NCBI RefSeq assembly: GCF_019320115.1
Contig: NC_089591.1
Coordinates: forward strand, 16,129,169 to 16,193,168
DNA length: 64,000 bases
DNA from: Miscanthus floridulus
Taxonomy: Eukaryota > Streptophyta > Magnoliopsida > Poales > Poaceae
Reading direction: 5' to 3'
The first letter of the stretch is position 1. Every line of letters begins with the position of its first letter. The notes under the pieces were generated by a model. That model saw only the letters and a list, made by a program, of their open reading frames with translations, did not search any database and was not told where the DNA came from. The position numbers and the translations under genes were made by a program. Positions 47,229 through 58,460 of the stretch are shown piece after piece.

Positions 47229-50200
47229 TGTGGTAGAACCTCCTAAATTATAGGACCCACATGCACTTGTCACTGTCCAACGACCTTTGACAACTATGCA
47301 TATGTTCCTGGTAACTTAAGAAGTCTGTCGGGTGTCCTCGGGAAACCCCGAATCATCCATGATTTCCGAGCAGGATCACATTACAGAGTCATTGCAGTAT
47401 TACAACATTTATTCAAATATATACATCAAAGTAAAATAGCGAAAGTCTTACGATAACATAGTTTACAAACCAATTGTTTCAAACCTTACAAACTAAGTTT
47501 GATAATTATTACAAACCATAGTAGTAGTGGAGTGGCATAATTAACATAAACATAACACACAAAATAAGCATCCTGCCTAAGGATCACACATTCATTTATC
47601 GTCATCGACCTGAACAACAGTCATGCAGCAAGGTCCAAAATAGACCTGCTCATGAGGCTCACCTGCAACAAGGGTCAACGAACCCTGAGTACAAAAGTAC
47701 TCAACATGACTTAACCGAAATAAAAACTAAGAAGACTCAGGGATGCAGGCTCAGGGATTCAAGGTATGGCTTTTAGCAATAATCAAAGTTCTTTTGCGTA
47801 AAAGCTCTTTAACAAAATTCTTAGTATTTCAATGTTTAAACTTCATAAGAACAATATATGAATCTACCATGATCCGTAATGAGATCATGAACTTCATATC
47901 AAACTCCTTCTCAAATCCAGCTCAAGTACGTTTCAGTTATTAAACTACGATGATGAACAGTGAGTTGAGTCTCCATAACAGAGGAGTAACGACGATTCGA
48001 ACCGATTCAAACCCAGTTGGGGATTTTAGACCACACGACATATGTAGGTCCCTGACTTACATATATCAACCTACCCTCGGATCTTCTAAAACCAGAATAG
48101 GTCCGCGTCACCCGAGAATACAGTACTCCACCAATCTGGCCCATTGCCACATGGGTACATGCTATTTCCGCCATCTCTCCACTCCCAGTGCGCGATTAGC
48201 CATTCTTGTAATAGAATCGCCAAGTTAAGGCTTACCGGAGTATGTGGTTAGTACTACAAAGTCTCATCTCATGCAATTCAACAACGGACGGACCTTAATC
48301 GACATAGGCGGAAAGAAGCCGCTCACAAGACCTCCATGTCTTGTGGCTCTCACACACCGAGTCTATCCGGTCTAGATTTATTACTTCCATGCTCATATCT
48401 CATGATAACATAAGTAACCAAAGATCCATTTAAAATTCTCAGGTGACAGGTAATCACCTGACTAAGCATGACTAAGCATAACTAGTCATTTACGAATTAA
48501 AACTGGTAACAAGGTAGACTTGGAAAAACAAGGTTGGTAATGCACCAATTAGGTTTCCACTTGACTTCTAATCACTTAATGCAGTATAGAAAAGCAAAAG
48601 CGATAAAATTTGTAAAACACAAGGTAGGGTTAAATGCATCCGGGGCTTGCCTTCGTTGATGGAAAAATTAGGTTCCTGCGACGTTCCACAAGTATCAGAT
48701 CCGACCTCAACAGGCGGATTAACCTCCTCCGCAACTTGATTAACTACCATGTGTTCACCTTCGTTCACTACACGTAGTAACAATGCCATGTTTAACATGA
48801 TGTGGGATATGAAACATGATGCTCGATGATGGATGCAAAAATTAACAATTCGGATACAACTTTCCTTCGCGGTACAGTTACAAGTCAAACTAACTAAATC
48901 TTTTTCATAACACATACATCAATTGCCAAGGATCATTATCAACTAATGACCCAAGGTCATCACTCAATCCAAAATTTCAAACAAAACCTAAATTATTAAA
49001 GGTTACTATTTGCTTTTATGAATTAATTATTTAATTCAAAATTATGAAATAAATCAACTTATTCTAATTAAGCTCAAAATTTTAGTAAATATTCATCACA
49101 TGATAAGTAAGTGGCAAAACAAATTTCATAATTTTTGGATAATTAATTGAGCCTAGAAAAATCATGGAAATCCATTTATTAATTAATTGAGCAATTTTCA
49201 TCACATTCAAAAAGTACTGTAATTCAATATTTCATATTTTTCCTAAATAATATTCATCACAGAGAGGTCACACAAAAATTTTCATAATTTTTGGAGCTCT
49301 ACATAAATCTACAAAAAAATAACAAAAACAGACACTATTCATTCAATTCTGAAAAAGGAAAAATAATTTTCAAACTGCACAGTCGCTGACAAGGTGACCC
49401 CACCTGTCATCCCTAACCTCTAGCTTTGACCATGACGGCGACGGCGCTGACCGACGCTAACTCGCCGACGGTGAGTCCAACGGCGATGGCCAAAGTACCA
49501 AAACACTCACAACAACATGGCGCATCGATTAGAGACACTAGCTAACTCAATCACGGCACGATTCGAGGCTGACACCGGCCATGGCGGACGCGGCGGCTCG
49601 GTGACACTATGCCGGCGACAGGAGACTGGTGGCAATCAAATAAATAGCCCAGGAAGCATCAGTAGCATACCTCGAACGCATTGAAGCAAAGAGCGAGACC
49701 GGAGGAGCTACGACGACATGGGTCGACGTTCACGGTGATCGCGGCGGAGCAAAGCTCATCGGTGATGGTGTTCCGGCGACTGCAGTGGGCAAAATGACCA
49801 AGAAATAATGGATTAAGCACCACGACATCGAGACAGAGCTGTAGGTACACTAATCAATGGCAACGGCTCACCGGAGAACGCTGGCCACAGAGAGGCGCCT
49901 GCGACGGAGAGGTTACTGGCCGCGAGGAAGAAGAGTTCGCACCGTGGGTTCCCGGCGAAATCAGATGACCCAAGCTAGCTGGATGGATGTGCAAGGAGTA
50001 GGCGAAACTACTAGGTGCTTTGCTACGATGGCGGAGGCACTAGTTCAACGGCAAGGGCTCGATGGAGATGACCGGTGACGACGGGAAAAACAGAGCAGAG
50101 AAAGGAAAGCCGACGACGGCGTTGGAGCTTTATAGAATGGCCAAGAGATCAAGGAGACGACACGCGGTGCCCTTCTCCATGCTAGCACGATGCCAAGAGC

Positions 50201-50814
50201 GGCCACAGGCGCGTCTGGAAGACCGAAGAAGCAACGCCAGCGGTGGGGCGGTGGTCGTGGTACTGTTCCTTATATTTACAGAATTGCCATCTATTTTAAA
50301 ATTCAAATTACTCCCAAATTTGTATAACAACTCAAAATTCTCCAAAAATAAAAGTTGTTTAAAATCCAAAGTTCTACAACTTTGCTTTTATAACCACCCC
50401 CTAATTCGGTCTACATTTTGAAATGAACTTTTGAATTCAAATAAGTGACATTTAACGAATTACGCCTTTTCAAATTACTTCAAATTTTTCATAACAACTT
50501 TGAAAACTCCAAAAACAAACTTTGTATAACTTGACAAGCTCTACACTTTTACTTTAAGGCTCAACCCCAAAATGTGCTTAGATTTTGAAATAAGTTTTTA
50601 GGGTAGGATTGAAATATTGAAAATCAGGGTTTCTTGAAAATTCAAATTCAAACCAAATTTTTAACTTGATTCAAACAATACAATTCAACACATACCACAT
50701 AAAGGTAAACTTGTTTTAGTGTATGCATATCAAAGTTTTCACCAAATGCCAAATGCTTTGCAATGCATATGATGACATGTCAGGTTTTAATACTTAAACA
50801 CCCGAGGTGTTACA
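47229..50814 (-). mobile_element. Solo Gypsy-type LTR, 3586 bp, nested in the Sirevirus
   Basis: The minus strand begins TGTAACACCTCGGGTG and ends GGTTCTACCACA. A perfect GTCTC duplication flanks it (47224-47228 and 50815-50819). No internal gag or pol, primer site or second LTR is present, so it is a solo LTR left by recombination. Block order (AT-rich, GC-rich at 49400-50270, AT-rich, then 3' block) resembles 8317-12747. The orientation is inferred from its start and end sequences. Short frames inside are not genes. Confidence 0.85.
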
Positions 50815-51540
50815 GTCTCTTTCCTATTTCCTTCTCTGTCACATCGGGGTGACCCTTATTTACCTAATCCTGTCGTGTGTTTTCCCTAATCGCTGCGCCT
50901 TCATCATTCTGAGCCACCACAAGCCCTAGCCGCTATGCTGCCTAGCTCCACCACTGCCTCTCACGCAGCGCCTCCCGGCCAAGCCGCAGCCGCCATGCCA
51001 TCACCAGCCCGTGCGCACGCCACCACCGTAGCTCCCCACGCCACAATCGTCGCCGGTGCTCGTAGCATCGTCGCAGTCGATGCTCCCTGCGCCTCCCCGT
51101 GCTAGTGCATCCACTGCCTGAGCCCTTGTGCTCTGCTCATACTCTAGTAGCCTAGCACCACCGTGACCTTGCACTGCAATCCTTGTCGTCGATTTCACCG
51201 ATTCATGCCATGCTTCGTGAACCTTGACCCTAGCCGGTTCCGTGGTTCCCTGCGTGACGTCTCTTCTTTTCTTCGGATCATTGGTTCATCAGGTAGCAAG
51301 CCAGTCGATTCAATTTCGTACCTACATTGCTTGCTCTCATAGGGTTTCGCATCTATTAGATATATCATATTTACTTGTATATCCTTCTATTCTATCGTGT
51401 AGCGAGTTGATGTCGTTGAGGTGACAGGTGCTGTTGTCAGTTAACTCAGAGCCAAGCTCATAAGTACGGATCGAGGCCAAGCCTCAAAAGTGTCAGTGGA
51501 TAGTTGATCTTGTTAGCGGCAGTGGTTCTAGTCAGATCAG

Positions 51541-53780
51541 ATGGCTTGCACCAAGAACGTTGGTGGTGGTCCAAGAGATGATGATCGGAGGCCTCCGCCT
51601 CACTTGCCCATAGGAACTAAAGGCAAGGCGACAAAGCAGGTTACATCAAAGAAGCGCAAGTACCCTGATGTAGAGACAGCGAAAGCAGTAGCAGTAGCTA
51701 AGGCCACAAAGCATGCCGAGAGAGGAGGTGCCCACAGTGGAGTTGTCATTGCAGATCATCTGGCACCAGACGCGTAGGGCAGACTTGAGCGCATTGAGCG
51801 TCTTCATGGCAGTCCACCTAGGACTATCATGATGGCAGGACGATGTCTTCCCATTATGGATCCTCAGCCTTAGGGGAAGTCACAGCAGGAGTCACAGCAA
51901 CAGCCTCCACCAGCAGAGCCTTAGGCAGCTTAGGAGACACAGAAGGGACAGCAGTCACATCAGCCTTAGGAGGGTGAGGAGGGCCAGCAGGCTGAGGAGA
52001 CCGAGCAGGCACCCTAGCCACAGCTACACTGCTCTGGTCATACCCAGGTTCTAGTGTCACTGAGGCCGCTGGCACAGCGGAGCGGATCACGTCCACCACC
52101 TCGTCCACAAGGTCCGCCTCCAGTGACCCACCTTGACTTGAGGGCCACCACGGCCAAGCAGGTTCAGCAGCTTTGCTTTGTGGAGTTTGATGTGTGGTTT
52201 CCACCTAGGAGGGATGAGAGAGCTTCAGAGGGATTCTATACACCGCTCCAAGAAGACTTCTATAATGCATATCTGAATAGTGGAGCAGTTTTCAGATCTC
52301 AGCGGGTTTGCAGCATTGAGGCTATAGTCACAGTAGCTAGAGAGCATATTCACCCCTATCTTGCATATCTACCAGGGCTAACAGATCTGATTGTCTGGAT
52401 CGGATTGTATGTACCATCTTAGGTTCGATAGTTCTATGCTTCACTCTACATTGACCCACACCATAGATATATTCACTTTGCATTCAGAGGCAGAGACTAC
52501 AGGATGATGAATCAGAGGGCTAGGGAGATACTGAGGCTACAGGAGCAGCCTGTCAGGTTACATGAGGTATGTTATGGACAGCAAGAGCCTCCTAGGCGTC
52601 CTCATGGTGGTTTGGTGCCCCCTACAGATCTTGTGCGCCATTGCTTCAAGGAGCCCTTTGGTGAGGGGTCGAGGAGGAACCCCAGTGATCTTACTTCCAT
52701 AGCTCGAGTGCTAGAGGCTATCATTAGGAGGAGACTACTCCCCAGGATGGGATACAGAGAGGGCCTAATCTGCCTCCAGCTTTGGCTCCTCAATGCCCTG
52801 ATGCCATAGACAGTGTTCGATATTTGGAATCTTCTTCTGTCTGAGATGGAGGACACGATAGCTGAGGGCTTCAAGGGTCGCAGGCAACTTCCATATGGAC
52901 ATTGGATCACATTTCTTATGCTCAAGGTTGTACAAGTTAGGACTCAGCTTATAACATGGCATAGAGGATCAGGCATAGCACACCACAGGCATCCACTCAG
53001 CCTTGCCGTCGTCCAGATGTACCAGAGTCCGTAGCTCAGCAGGATGAGATTATTAGAGGCATAGCTGCTACTGAGGAGGAGCAGCTTGAGGCTCAGGAGG
53101 AGAGGAGCGAGTCTAGTGACAGCTCAGATGATGACCACCTGCCTATTCCTTAGATGCCTCCATGCAGACATGATGTAGAGGCCAACAGTTCTAGCTCAGC
53201 TCCACCTACACCGCAGACGGACCCCGCTTTGATTGCTATTCTTAAGCGAATGTAGTAGGATCAGGCACGATAGGCTCAGGAGACCACTGCCAACTTTGCA
53301 CAGTTTCAGGCTCATCAGGACGAGTTCCAGCGATAGTAGCAGGTCCTCCAGCAGCAGCAGTAGTAGATGCATCAGCAGCAGTTACTCATGCAGCAGCAGC
53401 TTATGGGATTTATGCAGCATGTAGTAATAGCACTTGGGGCTCCATAGTCATAGCCCTCACCCTAGCTTGCTTAGCCTGCCACCACTACAACGACTCCAGC
53501 AGTACAGCCCAGTGGGCTTTAGAGTCAGGGACAACCTCCAGCTCTGTTTGCTTCTCCCACAGTACAGGTGTCCCAGTTGTTATCCTCGCCAGTGGTAGCC
53601 CCATAGTTCACACCATATCACACGGGCTTCACACCGGATCAGTCACCCTCGCTATTTGTGCCTGACATGTCAGTCTCCAGGAGTCTTGGAGCATCTTTTA
53701 GCGAGTTGGCAGGGATGCCTACACCGCCACATATGTATGCCCTAGGTCCCTCTACAGTAGCTCTATCACCGTGACTACTT
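51541..53780 (+). pseudogene. Env-like third ORF of the Sirevirus, decayed by TAG codons
   Basis: The ATG at 51541 opens MACTKNVGGGPRDDDRRPPP and a basic, then Pro/Gln-rich region. From 51541 to 53034 one frame contains ten TAG stops and no TAA or TGA. A frameshift follows at about 53035-53100, then a Gln-rich section with more than a dozen further TAGs among CAG codons until a TGA near 53777. Position after pol and before the 3' LTR matches the env-like ORF of Maximus-type Sireviruses. Its function is unproven even in intact copies. I see no convincing signal peptide or membrane segment. Confidence 0.65.
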
Positions 53781-54504
53781 AGAGGCTCCCTTCTTCTATC
53801 GCATCTTTAGATCCTACGACAGATATACCAGCAGCATCATAGGCAGCACCTACCCTAGCTTAGACCTAGACTGCTTTAGAGACACTTTTAGCCACAGAGG
53901 GTCAGTCAGTACAGAGCTCAGGGTCAGATGATGATGGCGCCTAGTTTTAGCTTGCTCCTCGTACCTCAGAGCCCGACTTGTCCGCTGTAGCCCCGCCGAC
54001 CGACCCTTAGGTTTTGATGTTTGACGCCAAAGGGGGAGAGGGTTCAAGCATGTAGACTCAGGGGAGCGTCTTTTAGGGGGAGTCTAGTTAGCTATTAGTC
54101 TATTATATACATTTGGAGTTTTATTTGTGTGATACACTATTACTTTTATGCATTCGTGTGTTTACTTTCATGCATACTATTATATCTATGTGATAGTGAT
54201 ATCTATGTGATTGTGATATATGACATGTGTGCTCTCTACTTTGAATTCCTTTATATGTCATATCACTTGTGTTATGCTCATTTGCTTTTGCTTCCGCGCT
54301 TTACTCTGATGCAAATGAGCTTTACTACTTGTACTCATGCTTATTTCATATCTTTTAAGTACATCATGTTGGCTTGGGTCATATAAGCTTGCCTAACGCT
54401 CTTGTTCTTATTGACAAAAGCTTATATGAACCAAGCATGTCAAAAACCTCACTCTTTCACATACTCGAGGTGGTATTGTCATCAATCACCAAAAAGGGGG
54501 AGAT
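53781..54504 (+). other. 3' non-coding region and polypurine tract of the Sirevirus
   Basis: The region is T-rich with no convincing gene. It ends in AAAAAGGGGGAGA (54491-54503), the polypurine tract that primes plus-strand DNA, directly before the 3' LTR. Confidence 0.75.
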
Positions 54505-55791
54505 TGAAAGCATCTAGGCCCCTTGTTGTGTTTCGATGATTAATGACAATACAAGATTACTATGACTAACATGTGTTTTGCAGAGGCAATTAAGTTAGGT
54601 CATGGTAATGGAGATCAATTGGGCAATCAAGGTGGTCATGCCCCTACGATGGAAATCATTTCTGTTTTCAAAGGATGGACGACAAGGTTAAGGATGACTT
54701 GTTCTAAGTGTCGATTGGAGTTGGAGAGACACTTAGAGTAGTTTAGGACTTTGTTTTTCCTTTGGTCATACTATTAAGAGGGGTATGGACGGGTAGCTTG
54801 ACCTAGATGAGTCTAGTGAGTTAGGTGTGGTGCACACTTGTTAAAACTAGCACTAGGTAGCTCCACAATAGCCCTATGATCCTATGGAGCAAACTTTATT
54901 CACATATGTTCAAAAGTTGGAAGTGAATGGAGGGTCAAATGCTGACCGGACACTGGCTCCGGTGTGATCGGACGCTGGCCACAGGGTCCGGTCAGTTCAT
55001 TTGACTAAGGTGATTGCATTTGGTATGACCGAACGCTGAGTGGTCGAGTGACCAGACGCCGAGGACCAGTGTCCGGTCAACTCCAGTAAGGTTCCAAAAG
55101 AGTGAATCTGTGACCGGACGCGTCCGGTCAATACTGACCGGACCCTAAGGATCCAATGTCCGGTCGAGTACAGTAAGGTTCTAGTGAGGGGTTAATGTGA
55201 CTAAACACGTCCGGTCAGTGGTGATCGGACCCTGCTAGCGTCCGGTCAACACTTAAACACTGGTGTGTGGGTTGAACTGACCGGAGCGTCTGGTCAACAT
55301 GACCGAAGCGTCCGGTCACCCCGCAGAGGCGCATAACGGTTCGTTTTTCAGGCTGCCTTATAAATAGAAGCTCCACTCATGTGTGGAGTCACTTTTGCTC
55401 ATTTCAATAGCTGAGAAACATGTTTGTGAGTGCCAAGAAGAGCAAGGTCCTAGTGAGGTGATTGAGATTTGAGAATCCAAGAGAGTAGCCTCATTAGTGA
55501 ATCAAGAGTAGCAAAGTGTGCATCCACCATTCTCATTAGGCTTCGCGTGGTCAAGTGAGAGTTTGTGCTTGTTACTCTTGGTGATCGCCATCACCTAGAT
55601 GGCTTGGTGGTGATTGGGAGCTTGGTGATCACCCGGTGGAGCTTGTGGGTGACCCAACTCAAGTTGTGAGCGGTTTTGGGTGATTCACCACGACGAAGTG
55701 TCGAAGAATCAATCCGTAGAGAGCACTTGATCCTTGCATGGATCAAGGGGGAGCTACACCCTTGTGCGGGTGCTCCAACGAGGACTAGTGG

Positions 55792-57237
55792 TGTCGGGGA
55801 CCTAATACCGGGGTACCCTAGAGGGTGGAACCAATAACCACCGAACGTGAAAAACTTCTAGACGCATAAGGGCACTGTTTCGTCCCTCGTTTAGGTAAAC
55901 AGGAGTTTGGTTCCGCCTCACCCGACTGCCTTTGGGAGATAACTCTGTCTCACCTGAGGGCTCAAGGTTAATCTCCGTCTTGCCCGATGCCATTGGGACA
56001 GGCTCGGTCTCGCCCGAGGGCCAAGGGATAAACTCCGTCTCACCCGACGCCTTGAAGGTGGGCTCGGTCTCGCCTGAGGGCTGAGGGATAGGTTTCCGCC
56101 TCGCCCGACCCCGAAGGGGCGAGGTCGGTCTCACCCGAGAGATAGGAATTGGTCTCTGTTTTGCCCGATGGCGAGGAACGAGTCTTACCCTGCTCCATAT
56201 CTAAAGATTGGATTCATCCTCCCTAACAACTTGTCCCCATTCCCTCGAGATGATAAGTACAGGGCAAGACAAGACATTCGGGTCAACCGTGGCTCCAAGG
56301 ACCATACCCTGCGCCCTGGTAGGAAAAGTACTACCAGGGGATGACAGGACAGGTGCTTTAGACCCTTCTGGGTGTCGCAGAGCCCAAAAGGTTGTACAGG
56401 TGCATGCTCCTCGCCCTATAGAGTTGTAGGCGCCGCCTTTAGCTCGGGGACACGCAACCTGACGAAGATATACGACAATCGCTATGCTCCAGAAAAGGAC
56501 TTAATACCTCCACGCACGACGGACATTCCATCATCATACTATGGACCCAAGGGAGCGACACCCACTTCTTGACCCCTTAGGTCCACCAAGTCAGAGGGCC
56601 TTGACCACATCATCGCTCCGAACCCTGACCCCTCATCCCTCCGGTGAAGACTCACAGGAACCAGAAGGCGTGCAGAGCAAGGATGGGAGAGGCCAATAAG
56701 TCAGAACCACAGTACTACAGCCCACACCCTACACAAGGCAGCATTTTTGCAATCAACCTGACATTCTACAGAGACATCAATAGTATTGTAGGCGCCTATC
56801 TCCCTTTGCACTCACCAGAATGAAGGAGGAGGATTGGGTAGATGTGAGCCACAAGACTAAGTAGAATATACATCCTAAACCCTGGCCCTTGTAAAAGCCA
56901 CCCCCTTCCTCTATAAAAGGGGATGCGCTTCCTCCATCAAGGGGAGGGACCAAAAAAGACCAAACAATACGACGCACTCATACACATAGTCAAGCGGCTA
57001 CAAAGCTCTTGACCACCTTTCGACCCTTCCATCAGAGACTTGGGACCAGTTCCTCTCTCGATCGTTTGTACCCCTTACTACAGACCGTTCATAGTGCTAA
57101 TAACACGAGCAGCAGCAAACTGGACATAGGGACATTTGGCCTGAACCAGTATAAATCTTGTGTCCTTTAGCGCACCATCCGAGCCTAACGTGCATTACTA
57201 TAAATTTACTTGCCGGTGCTTGTACGAAACACCGACA
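55792..57237 (+). mobile_element. Solo LTR inside the Sirevirus 3' LTR, 1446 bp
   Basis: It begins TGTCGGGGACCTAATACC and ends ACGAAACACCGACA, with a perfect AGTGG duplication (55787-55791 and 57238-57242). A TATA box (TATAAAAGG, 56912) lies near the right side. About 55915-56170 is a tandem array of roughly 60-base units with CTCGCCCGA. The TGTCGGGGAC..CACCGACA termini are typical of grass Gypsy LTRs. Confidence 0.88.
55915..56170. repeat. Tandem repeat of about 60-base units in the solo LTR
   Basis: About four diverged units each contain a (G)TCTC(A/G)CCCGAGGG..A and a second CCCGA(C/T)GCC block. Copies begin near 55950, 56010 and 56065. Confidence 0.6.
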
Positions 57238-57430
57238 AGTGGGGAGTGGCGACTCTCCGATACCTCGGCAAAACATCGCCGTGTTCCTCTCTACCTATTT
57301 ACTTTGAGCATTTACTTTAAGCAATTTAATACTTATTTTTACATTCATAGAATTGCCATGGTAGAAGTAAGTTTGGAACTTAGGTTGCAAGTCCTTTGTG
57401 TGTCTTGGGCATCTTGATCCTTTCACATAT

Positions 57431-58460
57431 TTTCATAATATACTTGGTGCAAGCTAGAGATGACCTTGATTCCCTCTCAAGGCCTTTCTCCACTTTAGAC
57501 ATTGATGAAGTCATCAAACACATGCCCTCAGGTAAAGCCCCTAGCCCTGAATGGTTTTAAAAGTATCTTTCTGGAATCTAAGTTTCCAAGGCTTTTTTCC
57601 TTTGCTAGAAATAGGAATATTTCTGTAGCAAGTTTTCTGTCAAACAACACACTTGAAGCCTAATTCATTTGCCACTATCAGAAAAAGCCTTTCAAGAATT
57701 TCAAAGTTTACAAGACCTCATTCAAGCCTTACAAGTGATTCAAATACAAAGTCAAGCTCAAAAGACTCATGGGAATACATCTGGGGAAGCAAGAACTATT
57801 CCTCCTCTAAATGCTATAACCTACCTTATAAGAACATACAACCCCCATCACCCTTTCTCTGGATTTAGAACTCTAAATGCTGTAACAAACTTCGGGTCTT
57901 CACTTGGCTTCTCCTTATGGATAGATTCAACACGAGGAATATCCTAACGAAGAAACAAAAGTTCCAAGGAAATAATTACAACTGTGTTCTCTGTAACAAC
58001 ATCATTGAGGGGTGTGCGCTTCATCTGTTCTTCAGCTACCCTTTTAGTCAAGCATGTTGGCAATACCTTGGAATTAGTTGGGATCTAACAAAAGAGTTCT
58101 TCCAAATGATGCATCATGCTAAGCTCCAATACCAAAGCCCCTTCTTTATGGAGATATTCATCATAGCTGCTTGGTAAATTTGGAAGCAAAGAAATAATTT
58201 CATCTTTGACAGAGGTCGTCCGTCTTTTGATTCCTAAAAAAGTTCCTTCTTTGAAGAAGCTAGTCTTCAAGCACACAGATTTAGTGAGCAAAAGCGCCCA
58301 GAATACCTGTTGTGTATAGATGCCTTAGTATAGTTTTTGGGCTTGTTTTTTGGTGTTTTTTTTGTTTTTGCCTCTCTTCTAAGGCTTCTTTTGTACCATC
58401 CTTGTATTTGTTTAATATAATCCTTACAGTGGGGGCCTCCCTGCTGTATTTTTGCTAAAA
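57431..58460 (+). mobile_element. Decayed L1-type LINE fragment
   Basis: Near 57500 one frame reads DIDEVIKHMPSGKAPSPEWF and a stop, matching the start of plant LINE reverse transcriptase. After an internal deletion, frames at 57740-58240 give the C-terminal region: FTWLLLMDRFNTRN, then the zinc-binding zf-RVT segment (CVLCNNIIEGCALHLFF, then ACWQYLGISW) and WKQRNNFIFDRGRP. A T-rich tail follows (58320-58450). The catalytic core is missing and frames shift, so it is dead. The Sirevirus lies next to or inside it. Confidence 0.75.

Larger units (their letters stand above)
39346..57425 (+). mobile_element. Full-length Sirevirus (Copia, Maximus type) with two nested solo LTRs
   Basis: The element is bounded by a perfect CATAT duplication (39341-39345 and 57426-57430). 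It has a 1541-base 5' LTR, a tRNA-Met primer site, gag, pol, a long region with an env-like third ORF, a purine tract and a 3' LTR. Removing the nested solo LTRs at 47229-50814 and 55792-57237 with one copy of each duplication leaves about 13 kb. The two-knuckle gag, the third ORF after pol and clustered CCGGAC palindromes in LTRs and flanking non-coding DNA match what is known of Sireviruses. Gag and pol hold few breaks, so the copy is fairly young; it is not intact. Confidence 0.92.
54505..57425 (+). repeat. 3' LTR of the Sirevirus, split by a solo LTR
   Basis: It starts TGAAAGCATCTAG and ends GATCCTTTCA. The parts 54505-55791 and 57243-57425 align with the 5' LTR. It has one extra CCGGAC unit of about 24 bases near 55290 and lacks about 100 bases near its end (matching roughly 40760-40862 of the left copy). 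A TATA box is at 55359-55366. Confidence 0.88.

Noticed and set aside
50062..50421. Possible gene in the solo LTR at 47229-50814
   Set aside because: The frame lies in the GC-rich block of an LTR, has no homology and is not part of any gag or pol.
52504..53034. Amber-suppression genetic code or host gene in 51541-53780
   Set aside because: The surrounding element is a retrotransposon in a grass nuclear genome with normal codons elsewhere, so methylation-linked CAG to TAG decay is simpler.
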